Positions 9,915-18,947 of a stretch of DNA of 64,000 nucleotides are shown piece by piece. The first letter of the stretch is position 1; the number at the start of each line of letters is the position of its first letter. The stretch lies in contig CAVPWG010000005.1 of the NCBI GenBank assembly GCA_963709425.1, forward strand, positions 620,001-684,000, read 5' to 3'. The notes beneath the pieces were generated by a model. That model searched no databases. It was not told the DNA's origin and worked only from the letters and a program-made list of their open reading frames with translations. This DNA is from JAICJC01 sp963709425 (GTDB taxonomy: Bacteria > Actinomycetota > Thermoleophilia > Gaiellales > JAICJC01). Position numbers and translations under genes: made by a program.

Positions 9915-12800
9915 GTGCTCATCCCGCTCGCGTTCACCGGCTCCGGCTATGCCGCGCTCGCCGCGCCGAACCCGACCGGCCCGGCCGACGGGTCGACCAG
10001 CGGCACGCCGTCCGTGTTCACGTGGCAGGCCGTCCCCGGCGCCGACCACTACGTGTTCCAGCTCGGCGGCGCGTCCGGGTTCAACCCGTTCCAGTACGCG
10101 GTCGACACGAAGAACACGCGCGTCGCGCTCCTGAGCGCGCTTCAGGCCGGGGACTACACCTGGCGGGTCGCCGCCGTCTCCTCGACCGGCGCCCAGGGCG
10201 CGTGGTCGACGGTGCGCGGCTTCACCATCGACTGGTCCGATACGGCCGCGCCGCAGTCTCCCACCGACGGCGCCGGCATCGTCTACCCGCAGCCGCTCCT
10301 CCTGAACTGGGCGACCGTGCCCGGGGCGCAGGAGTACCGCCTGACCGTGTCGACGGCGGCCGACCTGTCGACGCCGGTGGACGGGATGCCGGTGACGACC
10401 GCGGCCAGCGCCTACGCGCTCACCGACCGGCTGTCGGACGGCACCTACTACTGGGGCGTCACGCCGATCGATGCACAGAACCACGACGGCACGCCGTCGG
10501 ACGTCTACTCGTTCACGTACTCCTGGCCGAACGACACGACCCTGACGCTGAACGACCTCGACTCGCGCCCCGAGGTGTTCGACCCGCAGTTCTCGTGGAC
10601 CGCGATCCCCGGAGCCGCGTACTACAAGGTCGACGTCAACACGGACCCGAACTTCCCGAGCGGCTCGAACGTGTGCTGCTCCGGCAAGACCGTCGCCACG
10701 TCGCTGACGCCGGTGACGCTCCTGCCGGCCGCGCAGCAGTACTACTGGCGCGTCACGCCGTACGACTCGACGGGCGTCAACGCCGGCTCGCCGACCGTGT
10801 ACTCCGACGTGAACGGCGATCCGCAGACGTTCACGATCACGTACGACGGAGGCATCGCCGCCGTCTCGAACCTCAGCATGCGCGACTCGGCAAACGCCGT
10901 GCTCGACTGGCCCGGCGACGCCACGGGCGTCTCGACCGACACGCCGATCGTCTCGTGGGATCCGGTGCCGGGAGCCGCCTCGTACGAGGTGCAGGTCTCG
11001 CCGTACAGCGCCGGCATCTGCGACTGGGCCACGAAGCCGTGGGACGTGCACACGGCGTCGACCTCGTGGACTCCGCTGGGAAGCGGCCATGCGATCGCCG
11101 ACCCCTGGCCCAACCCGCACTCGCTGGCGACCGACCTGAGCGCGCTCGTCATCGGGAAGGCCTACTGCGTCCGCGTCAGGGCCGAGCGAAACCAGGACAC
11201 CGCGAACCATCTGGTCGTCGGATCGTGGACGGACATCGGCGACGACATCCACCCGTCCTTCACGTTCACCCAGTTCCCGGCCGGGAACGCGTGCAGCGCC
11301 TGCTCGCCCGGGTACCTGGGCTCGGCGGACTACGACCTCCCGGTGACGGGGACCGTGTCGCCGGGCATGCCGCTCCTCACGTGGCAGCCGATCGCCGGCT
11401 ACCAGAGCTACTACGTCATCGTGGCAACCGACGACCAATTCCAGAACGTCATCGACTACGCGTGGACGCAGGTGCCGGCGTACGCGCCGCGGGCCGGCCT
11501 GAGCGGCTTCACGGACTACAGCGACGCGACGTACTACTGGGCCGTGCTTCCGGCGACCGGGTTCACCGGCACCGGCGTCTCGGCCCGGCCCGACCTGGCG
11601 CCGGAGGAGACGTTCCAGCGCCAGTCCGACGCGCCGACGCTCACCTCGCCGAACAACGGCGACCAGATCTCCACCTGGCCGGTCTTCCAGTGGACGCCGG
11701 TCGACGGCGCCTACGACTACCACCTCCAGGTGGCGACCGACCAGAACTTCTCGAACATCCTCACGGGCGGCGACGTGCGCGTCGACGAGACGTCGTACAC
11801 GCCCGCCTCGACCTACCCGGCCGGCCAGGTGCTCTACTGGCGCGTCCAGGCCGAGGCCAAGGGCAGCCTGACCGCCGTCGGCCTGAAGTGGTCGGACAAG
11901 GGGACGTTCACGAAGACGCTCCCGGTGCCGAGCTTCACCACGCCTGACGTCATCAACAATCCGGGCACGTCGGACGGGATCCCGATCTGGCGCTGGAACC
12001 CGGTGCCCGGCGCGGTCTCCTACGACATCACGCTGACCTGCCCGTCGGGATCGCAGTGCTCGAACGGCGTCGGCTTCGACACGACGGCCGTCGTCGCGAC
12101 CCACCTCACGGGAACGAAGCCGCTCACCTGGCAGGTGCGTGCCAACTTCCCGACGGTCAACAACGGCAACCCGTCCACCGCGGTGCACGGGGCGTACACC
12201 TCACCGGTCGGCTTCCAGCGGACGATCTCGGCGCCGGCCAACCCGGTGACCACCGTCGGGAGCCTCACCAACTTCTCCATGGGCTGGGATCCGAAGGCGG
12301 GGGCGAAGCAGTACCTCGTCGAGGTCTCGACCAGCCAGGCGGTGAACGCCACCGGCGCGTTCAGCTCGACGGTCGAGAAGATCACGACCGACACCACCGC
12401 TGCGGCGCCGACCCTGCTTGCCATCGGCGGCACGACCTACCTGAACGGCGGCACGCTCTACTGGCACGTCGCGGCGAAGGACGCGGACGGCAACGTCGGC
12501 TCGTACACGCCGATCCAGACGCTCACCCTGCCGGCCAAGCTGGTCGCCACGTCGTCCAAGCCGTCGATCACCAAGAAGGTGACGACGTCGGTGACGATCA
12601 CGGTGAAGAGCGCCCAGGGCAGCCTGATCTCGAACGCGTCGGTGAAGGTCTCCGGCGCCGGGATCACGGCCAAGACCCAGAAGACGGGCGCGAAGGGGAC
12701 GACCATCTTCAAGCTGAAGCCGACGAAGGCCGGAAAGATCACCGCCACGGCGACCAAGTCCGGCGCTCAGACGGCGACGGTGACCATCACGGTCTCGTGA
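9915..12800 (+). CDS. Large secreted protein with Fn3-like repeats and C-terminal Ig-like domain
   Basis: About 970 residues. The open frame from 9915 starts inside a signal peptide; in the +2 frame the preceding bases give a basic n-region (RFIRRVRATARR), so one extra C near 9905 has probably split the leader and the true start is upstream, for example GTG 9884. The mature part has about eight fibronectin-III-like units, each with W-pVPGAxxYxxQVs...dxxF and TYYWRVxp motifs. Paired cysteines occur in the third unit (CC) and mid-protein (CSAC), suggesting extracellular folding. The last 85 residues are Lys/Thr-rich with an Ig-like or CarboxypepD_reg-like fold. It probably acts at the cell surface; no anchor motif is visible. 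Confidence 0.75.
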   Translation: MLIPLAFTGSGYAALAAPNPTGPADGSTSGTPSVFTWQAVPGADHYVFQLGGASGFNPFQYAVDTKNTRVALLSALQAGDYTWRVAAVSSTGAQGAWSTVRGFTIDWSDTAAPQSPTDGAGIVYPQPLLLNWATVPGAQEYRLTVSTAADLSTPVDGMPVTTAASAYALTDRLSDGTYYWGVTPIDAQNHDGTPSDVYSFTYSWPNDTTLTLNDLDSRPEVFDPQFSWTAIPGAAYYKVDVNTDPNFPSGSNVCCSGKTVATSLTPVTLLPAAQQYYWRVTPYDSTGVNAGSPTVYSDVNGDPQTFTITYDGGIAAVSNLSMRDSANAVLDWPGDATGVSTDTPIVSWDPVPGAASYEVQVSPYSAGICDWATKPWDVHTASTSWTPLGSGHAIADPWPNPHSLATDLSALVIGKAYCVRVRAERNQDTANHLVVGSWTDIGDDIHPSFTFTQFPAGNACSACSPGYLGSADYDLPVTGTVSPGMPLLTWQPIAGYQSYYVIVATDDQFQNVIDYAWTQVPAYAPRAGLSGFTDYSDATYYWAVLPATGFTGTGVSARPDLAPEETFQRQSDAPTLTSPNNGDQISTWPVFQWTPVDGAYDYHLQVATDQNFSNILTGGDVRVDETSYTPASTYPAGQVLYWRVQAEAKGSLTAVGLKWSDKGTFTKTLPVPSFTTPDVINNPGTSDGIPIWRWNPVPGAVSYDITLTCPSGSQCSNGVGFDTTAVVATHLTGTKPLTWQVRANFPTVNNGNPSTAVHGAYTSPVGFQRTISAPANPVTTVGSLTNFSMGWDPKAGAKQYLVEVSTSQAVNATGAFSSTVEKITTDTTAAAPTLLAIGGTTYLNGGTLYWHVAAKDADGNVGSYTPIQTLTLPAKLVATSSKPSITKKVTTSVTITVKSAQGSLISNASVKVSGAGITAKTQKTGAKGTTIFKLKPTKAGKITATATKSGAQTATVTITVS

Positions 12801-13546
12801 TCTCCGGCTCGGCGCCCGCCGCGGCCGTGCTTCGGCCCGGCGGGCGCCAGCCGTCCTTCCGCAGGCTCCACAGGATCCGGGCGCCCTCGCGGGCGATCGC
12901 CGGCGACATCTTCGACGCCCCGTGCAGGCGCTCGACGAAGACGAACGCGACCTCCTCGATCCGGACGCCGGCGATGTGGGCTCGGCGCGTCGACTCCACC
13001 TGGAAGATGTAGCCGTTCGAGACCGTCGTCGAGACGTCGATCAGGCGCAGCGCATCGGCCGTCCACAGCTTGAACCCGCCCGTCAGGTCGGGGTACGGCA
13101 GGCCGAGCACCCGCATCGCCGTCACGCACCCGACCCGCGAGATGACGCGCCGCGGCAAGCGACCAGCCGCTCGTCCCACCGCCCGCGACGTACCGCGACC
13201 CCAGCACCAGGCCGGCGCCGCGGTCGACGGCCGCCTGCATCGCCGCGATCGCGCTCGGCGGGTGCGAGAGGTCGCAGTCCATCTGGCCGATCACGTCGTA
13301 GCCGCGCTCGAGGGCCCACTCGAACCCGCCTCGGTACGCGGCGCCGAGCCCGCCCTTGTGCGGCCGGTGGAGGACGTGCATCCACGGCCGCTCCCGCGCC
13401 AGCTCCTCGGCCAGCTCACCGGTCCCGTCCGGCGAGCGGTCGTCGACGATGAGGCATTCGCGGCCGGTGCGCGCGAACTCGTCGAGGAACAACGGGAGCA
13501 TCTCGCGCTCGTTGTAGGTCGGCACGACGACGATCGCGCGGGGCAC
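12787..13546 (-). CDS. Polyprenol-phosphate mannose synthase-like GT2 (frameshifted)
   Basis: A family 2 glycosyltransferase of about 253 residues once one shift is repaired. The N-terminal half shows IVVVPTYNE, IVDDRSPDGTG and QMDCDLSHPP (the DxD-like metal site), as in DPM1/Ppm1 enzymes that make polyprenyl-phosphate-mannose from GDP-mannose. The frame breaks near 13155-13175 at TSGWSL (one extra T on the coding strand) and resumes with PRRVISRVG, DLTGGFKLW and GYIFQVE, which are typical C-terminal motifs. GTG 13546 has TAGGGT 7 bases upstream, so it is probably leaderless. It may supply mannose donor to the PIG-V-type enzyme at 241-1398. Its 3' end overlaps the convergent Fn3-like gene. 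Confidence 0.8.
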
Positions 13547-13603
13547 GGCGGGAACCCTATCCCTGACCTCAAGCGCGGGCGTGCGTGTGCCGATCCTGTA
13601 GCC

Positions 13604-15136
13604 GTGCGGGAGCCTGCCCTCAGCGTGCCGGAGCTCGACCTCAGGGTCGAGAGCGTCGCCGTGGCCGCCCCGCCCGCGGCCGGGCCGAGCGACGGCGCTC
13701 CGTCCGGGCGCGTGCAGCTCACCTGGGCGCTCGCCACGGCGGCCCTCGTGTTCACCGCCGTCGCCACGTCGTGGGGCCGGATCTTCTACTCGGATACGTG
13801 GATCTCGCTCACCGCCGGCAGGCAGATCGCAGCGCACGGGCTGCCGCACGTCGACAGCCTGTCCGTGGCCGGCCTCGGTCGGCCCTGGATCGACCAGCAG
13901 TGGCTCGCGCACCTGGCCTTCTACGAGCTCTGGCGCGGCGGTGGGAACGCGGCCGTCGGCGCCGCCAGCGCGATCGCGTTCGCCCTGGCCTTCGGCCTGC
14001 TCGCGGCGCTCCTCGTGCGGCGCGGCGCCGCGCCGATCGCGGTGGTCGTGGCGCTCGGCGCGGCGCTCGTTCAGTGCCTGCTCTTCGCCGAGACGCGCGC
14101 GCAGAGCTTCGCCTACCCGCTGTTCGTCATCCTGGTCTGGATCCTCCTCGGAGAGTCCGAGCGCCGCGTGGGGCCGCGGACGTTGCTCGTGCTCCCGGTG
14201 CTCGTCGTCTGGTCAAACGTGCACGGCTCGGTGCTGCTCGGCATCGCGGTCTGCGTCGCCTGCCTGGCCCGGCGGGCGGTCACGAGCGCCCGCGGGCGCG
14301 CCTGGCGCCTTGCCGCCGGGGATGTCGGCCTGTCGCTCGTCGCCGCCGGCACGCTGCTGGTGACGCCCTACGGCTGGTCGATGCCCGCCTACTACGCCAG
14401 GGTGCTCGGCGACCCGGCGCTCAAGACCATCGCCGAGTGGCAGCCCGCGTCGTTCGCGCTTCTCCAGCTGCCGTTCGTCGTGCTCCTCGCCGGCACGCTC
14501 GGGACCGTCTGCTTCGCATGGGGGCGCGGCCATCGGATCCCCGCCGACGTGCTCGTGATCGGCGTGCTGCTCGGCGCGCTCGCGACGCACGCCGTGCGCT
14601 ACCAGACCTGGTTCGCGCTGGGCGTCGCGCCGCTCCTGGCGCTCGCGATCACGCGCATTCGCCCCGGCCGCACGGCACCTCGGCCGCCGAGGGCGATCCT
14701 GATCGCGTCCGGAGGGCTGCTCGCCGCCGCGGTCATCGGCTCGGCCGCCATGCTGGCCGCAACGCCGGAGCACGCCTTCGGCCGGTTCGTGTCCCAGCCC
14801 GCCGTCGAGGCCTCGGCGGGCTACGCCGCGGCGCACCCGGGCACTCGGATCCTGGCCGACGACGTGACGGGATCCGAGCTTCTCTGGCGCTACCCGGCCC
14901 TCGCCGGGCGGGTGGGCTTCGATGCGCGCACCGAGATCTACCGGCCCTCGGACTTCCTGCGGTTCGCGCGGTTCCTGACCGTCTCCGGGTCGTCGTGGAC
15001 GGCCGCGGCCCGCGGCTATCAGGAGCTCGCCGTCACCTGCTCGCTCCACCCGAACCTGTGCGCGGCCGTGCGACGCCTCGACGGGTGGCGCGTCATCTCG
15101 CGGGCCGGCGGCGGCCTGGTCGCCGTGCGCAGCTAG
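13604..15136 (+). CDS. Polytopic membrane protein, GT-C-like
   Basis: About 510 residues with roughly ten hydrophobic helices and a soluble C-terminal domain of about 130 residues. The first external loop reads SDTWISLTAG..AAHGLPHVDSLS, the Asp-Trp plus HGxPxxDxxS pattern seen in many GT-C glycosyltransferases and related envelope proteins. Start GTG 13604 is the best candidate, 57 bases from the divergent DPM-like gene. The C-terminal part (ASAGYAAAHPGTRILADDVTGSELLWRYP) resembles the soluble tail found in uncharacterised actinobacterial membrane proteins. Divergent pairing with a polyprenyl-P-mannose synthase favours a sugar-transfer role, which is inference. Confidence 0.65.
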   Translation: MREPALSVPELDLRVESVAVAAPPAAGPSDGAPSGRVQLTWALATAALVFTAVATSWGRIFYSDTWISLTAGRQIAAHGLPHVDSLSVAGLGRPWIDQQWLAHLAFYELWRGGGNAAVGAASAIAFALAFGLLAALLVRRGAAPIAVVVALGAALVQCLLFAETRAQSFAYPLFVILVWILLGESERRVGPRTLLVLPVLVVWSNVHGSVLLGIAVCVACLARRAVTSARGRAWRLAAGDVGLSLVAAGTLLVTPYGWSMPAYYARVLGDPALKTIAEWQPASFALLQLPFVVLLAGTLGTVCFAWGRGHRIPADVLVIGVLLGALATHAVRYQTWFALGVAPLLALAITRIRPGRTAPRPPRAILIASGGLLAAAVIGSAAMLAATPEHAFGRFVSQPAVEASAGYAAAHPGTRILADDVTGSELLWRYPALAGRVGFDARTEIYRPSDFLRFARFLTVSGSSWTAAARGYQELAVTCSLHPNLCAAVRRLDGWRVISRAGGGLVAVRS

Positions 15137-15209
15137 CGCGACCTCCCCGTTTTGAGGATCTTCGGCCGGGGCACTACACCCGGCGAGCCGGCGCGCCGAT
15201 GAGTGAACA

Positions 15210-15716
15210 GTGGCCGCCGACGATCGCCAGCACACCTTGATCCACGAGTCCGACGCCGACCCGACCCTGCTGACGCGGGTCATCCCGATCCCCGTCGAGC
15301 CTGTCCGGCGCGGCGGCGGCGTGCGCCGGGCAGCGACGAGCCTCGGGCCGACATTCACCCGGTACTGCGTGGTCGGCGGCTCCGGCTACGTCGTGAACGC
15401 CGCGATCTTCTGGCTCGCGGCCAGGGCGCTTCCCTACCCCGTCGCGTTCGCGCTGGCGTTCGTCGTCGCGGCGACGAGCAACTTCTGCCTCAACCGGCGC
15501 TGGACGTTCGCAGGTACGAGGCACCGCCGGGCGTCGACGCAGTTCGGACGGTTCCTGGCCGTAAGCGTCGCGGCGCTCGTGTCCGACCTGGCCGTGCTCT
15601 CGCTCCTCGTCGAGACGGCCGCGCTGCCGCAGTTCCTCTCGGCCCTGGTCGCCATCGCCTTCACGACTCCGGTGAGCTTCTGCGCGAACCGGCTCTGGAC
15701 GTTCTCACACCGCTAG
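15210..15716 (+). CDS. GtrA family membrane protein
   Basis: A protein of 168 residues. After a 45-residue soluble N-terminus come four membrane helices in the standard GtrA layout: RYCVVGGSGYVVNAAIFW, LAFVVAATSNFCLNRRWTF, then two more ending in SFCANRLWTFSHR. The repeated F.xNRxWTF motif is diagnostic. GtrA-like proteins are associated with flipping or handling of polyprenyl-linked sugars; this fits the glycan genes upstream. Start GTG 15210 gives the full domain. The 3' end overlaps the convergent MBL-like gene by 12 bases. Confidence 0.85.
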   Translation: MAADDRQHTLIHESDADPTLLTRVIPIPVEPVRRGGGVRRAATSLGPTFTRYCVVGGSGYVVNAAIFWLAARALPYPVAFALAFVVAATSNFCLNRRWTFAGTRHRRASTQFGRFLAVSVAALVSDLAVLSLLVETAALPQFLSALVAIAFTTPVSFCANRLWTFSHR

Positions 15717-16361
15717 CCCGCTGTGGTGCCAGGGCGGACGCGCGAGCGCGTCGCGGAGCGCCCGCCGGCCGCCGTGGGTCACGGACGGGCCGTGCGTCAC
15801 GAGCACGCGGTCGATGTCGAGCAACGCCAGCGGCTGGAGCGTCGGGAGGAACCGCTCCGCATACCAGCGCTCCCGGCGCGTGCCGCCGTCAATCTGCTCC
15901 CACACACGCAGGCCGTCCGGCGTCCCGACGACGGCATCGCCGAAGACCAGCGCCCGCTGCGACGCGATCCGGATCGGCATCTCGTGGCGGCGGGGCTTTC
16001 CGATCGAGTAGGCGCTCACGCCGTCGGGCGCGCTGTCGGGCCGAAGCTCGCAGAAGACGGACGGATCCTCGAGCCGCTTGGCGCAGGCCGGATGACCCCA
16101 CACCTGCGCGCCGCCGTAGCGAACCGAGGCCGCGCTCGACGATCGCACGTGGTAGGGATTCGTGGTCAGGATCTCGACGGGGCCCGCGACGACGCCGTCG
16201 AGCTCGTCCCACAGGTCGTCGGGGACGAGCGGGTCGATCAGGAGCGTCCTGCCCGGCTCGGCGACGGCGAAGCTCACAACCTCGGAGCCCCACTTGCCCG
16301 GGTGCCATTCGGGATGCCGGGCGCGCCACGCCCAGAGCCCTTCGTCGAGCCGCTCGATCAC
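15705..16361 (-). CDS. MBL-fold protein with degenerate metal site
   Basis: A protein of 218 residues that follows the metallo-beta-lactamase fold order: an N-terminal strand pair with LLIDPLVPDDLWDELD, a central ILTTNPYHVRSS where an active enzyme would have HxHxDH, GDAVVGTPDGL near the third metal-ligand position and DRVLVTHGPSVTHGGRRAL at the end. Only one His of the first cluster survives, so hydrolase activity is doubtful. GTG 16361 has TACGCT 6 bases upstream and is probably leaderless. A related protein with the same kind of loss is at 30308-30910. Confidence 0.65.
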   Translation of the reverse strand: MIERLDEGLWAWRARHPEWHPGKWGSEVVSFAVAEPGRTLLIDPLVPDDLWDELDGVVAGPVEILTTNPYHVRSSSAASVRYGGAQVWGHPACAKRLEDPSVFCELRPDSAPDGVSAYSIGKPRRHEMPIRIASQRALVFGDAVVGTPDGLRVWEQIDGGTRRERWYAERFLPTLQPLALLDIDRVLVTHGPSVTHGGRRALRDALARPPWHHSGLAV

Positions 16362-16391
16362 CGGCCCAGCGTACCCGGCGGGAAGAGTCCG

Positions 16392-17036
16392 CTACGCCTC
16401 GTCGTCCCAGACGGCCATCGCGACCGGGACCGTCCCCGGCCGGCGGGGCTCGTCGCGGACGGCCCGGCGTGCGCTCCGCAGGGCGGATCCCGCCCGCTCG
16501 ATCAGCTCGTCGAACGTCTCGGCGTGTGCGGGGCACGCGGCGATGCCCACGGCAGCCTGGGGCTTGGAACCGTCCTCGGTGCGGGCCCGGGCGATCGCCC
16601 GCAGGACGCGCTCCGACGCGACCGACGCCGAGCGGCTGTCCGTCTCGGGCATGATCACCCCGAACTCGGTCGATCCGACCCGGCAGGCGACGTCGATCGA
16701 GCGAACGCTGCCGCCGATCGCCTGGCCGAGGCTCCGCATCGCCTCCTCCACCTCGCTCGGCGTGACGTCGTCGACCGATGCCAGCGCCAGGGCGACCGGG
16801 CGCTCGTAGGTGCGGGCCCGCTCGATCTCGCGCGTGAGCGTCTCGACGAAGTGCCTCGAGTTCCAGAGGCCGGTGTCGTCGTCGCGGCGCTCGAGCATCG
16901 CCGTCTCGTCGCGCAGGCGCTCGACCTCTCCGACGAGCCGGCCCGAGCGGATGCGCTCGCGCACGGCGACGCCGACGGCCACGATGAGCGTGCCGCACAC
17001 AAACCCGAGCAGAGGAAGGAAGACGTCAGAGCTCAA
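16392..17036 (-). CDS. Membrane-anchored degenerate GGDEF protein with intact I-site
   Basis: About 214 residues: one N-terminal membrane helix (FLPLLGFVCGTLIVAVGVAV), a short coiled linker (GEVERLRDETAMLERR) and a GGDEF domain (from DDDTGLWN). The active loop reads RVGSTEFGVIMP instead of RxGG(D/E)EF, so the metal ligand and one Gly are lost and cyclase activity is unlikely. The RSID sequence five residues before it matches the RxxD inhibitory site that binds c-di-GMP. It may therefore act as a c-di-GMP receptor. TTG 17036 limits overlap with the upstream zinc-ribbon gene to 11 bases; TTG 17078 is an alternative. Confidence 0.7.
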   Translation of the reverse strand: MSSDVFLPLLGFVCGTLIVAVGVAVRERIRSGRLVGEVERLRDETAMLERRDDDTGLWNSRHFVETLTREIERARTYERPVALALASVDDVTPSEVEEAMRSLGQAIGGSVRSIDVACRVGSTEFGVIMPETDSRSASVASERVLRAIARARTEDGSKPQAAVGIAACPAHAETFDELIERAGSALRSARRAVRDEPRRPGTVPVAMAVWDDEA

Positions 17037-17349
17037 CGGCGGTACTCTCGTTATCCCGCCGGAGACGCTCCGCGTCAACCCGCCGGTGCCGTTCCGGCTT
17101 TCGCCGGATGTCCTCCCCGAAGGCCTGCGGGCCCCGCAGCTCGGCCCCGCAGCCGCGGCAGGTGAGCGCCATCAGCGAGGCGATCGACTCGCCGCAGTGC
17201 GGGCACGCGGTGATGACGGCGCCGCCGCAGTCCGGGCACTCCGCGGGCACCGAGGCGGCGCCACCGGCCATGAACCGGCGCCCCCATCCGCAGCGCAGGC
17301 AAAAGCCACAGCAGTCGCCCAGCTCGCGGCTGCGGTCATAGGAGGTCAC
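17026..17349 (-). CDS. Small zinc-ribbon protein
   Basis: A protein of 107 residues from GTG 17349. It carries several Cys pairs: CCGFCLRCG near the N-terminus, then CPDCGG, CPHCGE and CRGCGA. Adjacent pairs could build two zinc ribbons. The C-terminal 30 residues are highly charged (RRKPERHRRVDAERLRRD). It is the first gene of a two-gene unit with the degenerate GGDEF protein and divergent from the subtilase. No specific family is recognised; a nucleic-acid or protein-binding adaptor is possible. Confidence 0.6.
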   Translation of the reverse strand: MTSYDRSRELGDCCGFCLRCGWGRRFMAGGAASVPAECPDCGGAVITACPHCGESIASLMALTCRGCGAELRGPQAFGEDIRRKPERHRRVDAERLRRDNESTAVEL

Positions 17350-17421
17350 GGCCGGATTCTCGCATACGCCCCGAACCTGGGGAGAGGTTGGCAGCCGCGC
17401 CGAATCAGTAGGATCGCGGGG

Positions 17422-18261
17422 ATGGCCGTGACCCTGCACGCGGACGACGCCGACGCCCTTCCGGCGTATGCCGTCGCAGGCGATCAGGCGCGCCGGCTCG
17501 CCGGGGCGAAGCCGTGGCCGGCGCTCGTCGACCGCGAGTGGGCATTCGGCGGGTCGACGGGGGCCGGCGCGACCGTCTGTGTCGTCGACAGCGGCATCGA
17601 CGCCGAACATCCTTTCGTGCAAGGAGTGCGGTCGGCCGTCGCCGTCCACGTCACGGACGCCGAGACGCTGATCGAGCCTGACGAGACCGGTGACGTGTGT
17701 GGCCACGGCACGGCGTGTGCCGGGATCATCCGCTCGCTCGCGCCCGACTGCGACCTCGTCAGCGTGCGCGTCCTGGGCGAGGGGTTCGTGGGCAGCGGCC
17801 CCGCCCTCATCGAGGGTCTTCGCTGGGCGGTGGAGCAGGGCTTCGACGTGATCAACATGAGCCTCTCGACGACGAAGGAGCGGTTCGTCGCGGATCTCCA
17901 TGCGCTCACCGACGCCGCCTACTTCCGGCGCAGCCTGATCGTCGCCTCCGCCCACAACATGCCGGTGCGGAGCTACCCGTGGCGGTTCGCGTCGGTGGTC
18001 TCGGTCGCGAGCCACGATCTGGATGATCCGCTGGCGTACGTGCGCAACCCCGAACCTCCCGTCGAGTTCTACGCACGCGGTGTGGAGGTCGACGTGGCGT
18101 GGTCGGACGGCTCGACTCTGCGCGCGAGCGGCAACAGCTTCGCCACGCCGCACATCTCGGGCATCTGCGCGCTGATCCGGTCGAAGCATCCCGAGCTCAC
18201 GCCGCCCGAGGTGAAGACGCTGCTCGGCCTGACGGCGACGAACGCGGAGGCGGCCGGATGA
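17422..18261 (+). CDS. Subtilisin-like serine peptidase (S8)
   Basis: About 279 residues with the complete S8 triad: Asp in VCVVDSGID, His in CGHGTACAG and Ser in SGNSFATPHISG; the oxyanion Asn region (ASAHNMPV) is altered from the usual AAGN. No signal peptide or propeptide is present, so it appears to be a cytosolic protease. ATG 17422 has TAGGAT 7 bases upstream (17409-17414), indicating a leaderless start. Its stop overlaps the start of the GAF gene (ATGA), so the pair is co-translated, which suggests the sensor controls or is processed by the protease. Substrate unknown. Confidence 0.85.
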   Translation: MAVTLHADDADALPAYAVAGDQARRLAGAKPWPALVDREWAFGGSTGAGATVCVVDSGIDAEHPFVQGVRSAVAVHVTDAETLIEPDETGDVCGHGTACAGIIRSLAPDCDLVSVRVLGEGFVGSGPALIEGLRWAVEQGFDVINMSLSTTKERFVADLHALTDAAYFRRSLIVASAHNMPVRSYPWRFASVVSVASHDLDDPLAYVRNPEPPVEFYARGVEVDVAWSDGSTLRASGNSFATPHISGICALIRSKHPELTPPEVKTLLGLTATNAEAAG

Positions 18262-18905
18262 GCTCCGACCGGGCGGCCATCGCCGCGGGCCTCCTTCCGG
18301 GCGACGAGCTCCACCGCTCGCTCCTGCGTTCGATCGTCGACGTCGCCCGCGCCATCTTCCGCGCCCGGGCGGCCTCGGTGTTCCTGCTCGACGGCGAGGC
18401 CGACGAGCTGGTGTTCGAGGCTGTGAGCGGCGAGGGCGAGGAGTCGCTCGTCGGACGGCGGTTCCCGTCGAGCACCGGCATCGCCGGCTGGGTGCTCGTG
18501 ACCGGCCAGTCGCTCGTGCTCGACGACGTGTCCGCCGACCCCCGGTTCGCCTCGCAGGCTGCCGAGTCGACCGGCTACATCCCCAAGGCGATCATGGCCG
18601 TGCCGCTCGTCTCGGGCGAGCGCACGCTCGGCGTGCTGGAGGTGCTCGACCGGCCCTCGGGCGAGCGGTTCACGATGGAGGAGGCCGACCTGCTCGGCAT
18701 GTTCGCGACCCAGGCCGCCGTCGCGCTCGACCTGCTCGAGCGGTCACGGTCTGCGCGCCGGCTCCTGACGGGCGGCGAGGCCGGCGACGGCTCGCCCCTC
18801 ACCCGGCTCGCGGCCGCTCTCGAGTCGGCGGAGGCGGACGACCGTGACGGCGGCGCTCGCGCTGCGTTCAGGCGCGTCGAGCGCCTCGTCTCGCGACGCG
18901 GTTGA
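18258..18905 (+). CDS. GAF domain protein
   Basis: A protein of 215 residues with one GAF domain spanning roughly residues 15 to 165: LLRSIVDVARAIFRARAASVFLLD, the SSTGIAGWVLVTGQ segment, DDVSADPRF and a final VAVPLVSGERTLGVLEVL strand pair, then a helix of LL-Ala repeats and a charged tail. No output domain (kinase, GGDEF, HTH) is attached, so it probably works through partners. It is coupled by ATGA to the subtilase. The ligand cannot be predicted. Confidence 0.85.
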   Translation: MSSDRAAIAAGLLPGDELHRSLLRSIVDVARAIFRARAASVFLLDGEADELVFEAVSGEGEESLVGRRFPSSTGIAGWVLVTGQSLVLDDVSADPRFASQAAESTGYIPKAIMAVPLVSGERTLGVLEVLDRPSGERFTMEEADLLGMFATQAAVALDLLERSRSARRLLTGGEAGDGSPLTRLAAALESAEADDRDGGARAAFRRVERLVSRRG

Positions 18906-18906
18906 C

Positions 18907-18939
18907 GGCCCGGGCGACGGCAGCAGCCGCGCCCGGGCC
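18907..18939. terminator. Bidirectional hairpin between GAF gene and small acidic gene
   Basis: GGCCCGGGCG (18907-18916) pairs perfectly with CGCCCGGGCC (18930-18939) around a 13-base loop. It starts one base after the GAF stop and ends 8 bases from the stop of the convergent small gene, the expected place for a shared terminator. Confidence 0.65.
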
Positions 18940-18947
18940 GCGCCGCG

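Noticed and set aside
9873..12188. 771-residue open frame on the minus strand
   Set aside because: Arg-rich translation, antisense to the Fn3-like protein; typical shadow frame of GC-rich DNA with no domain.
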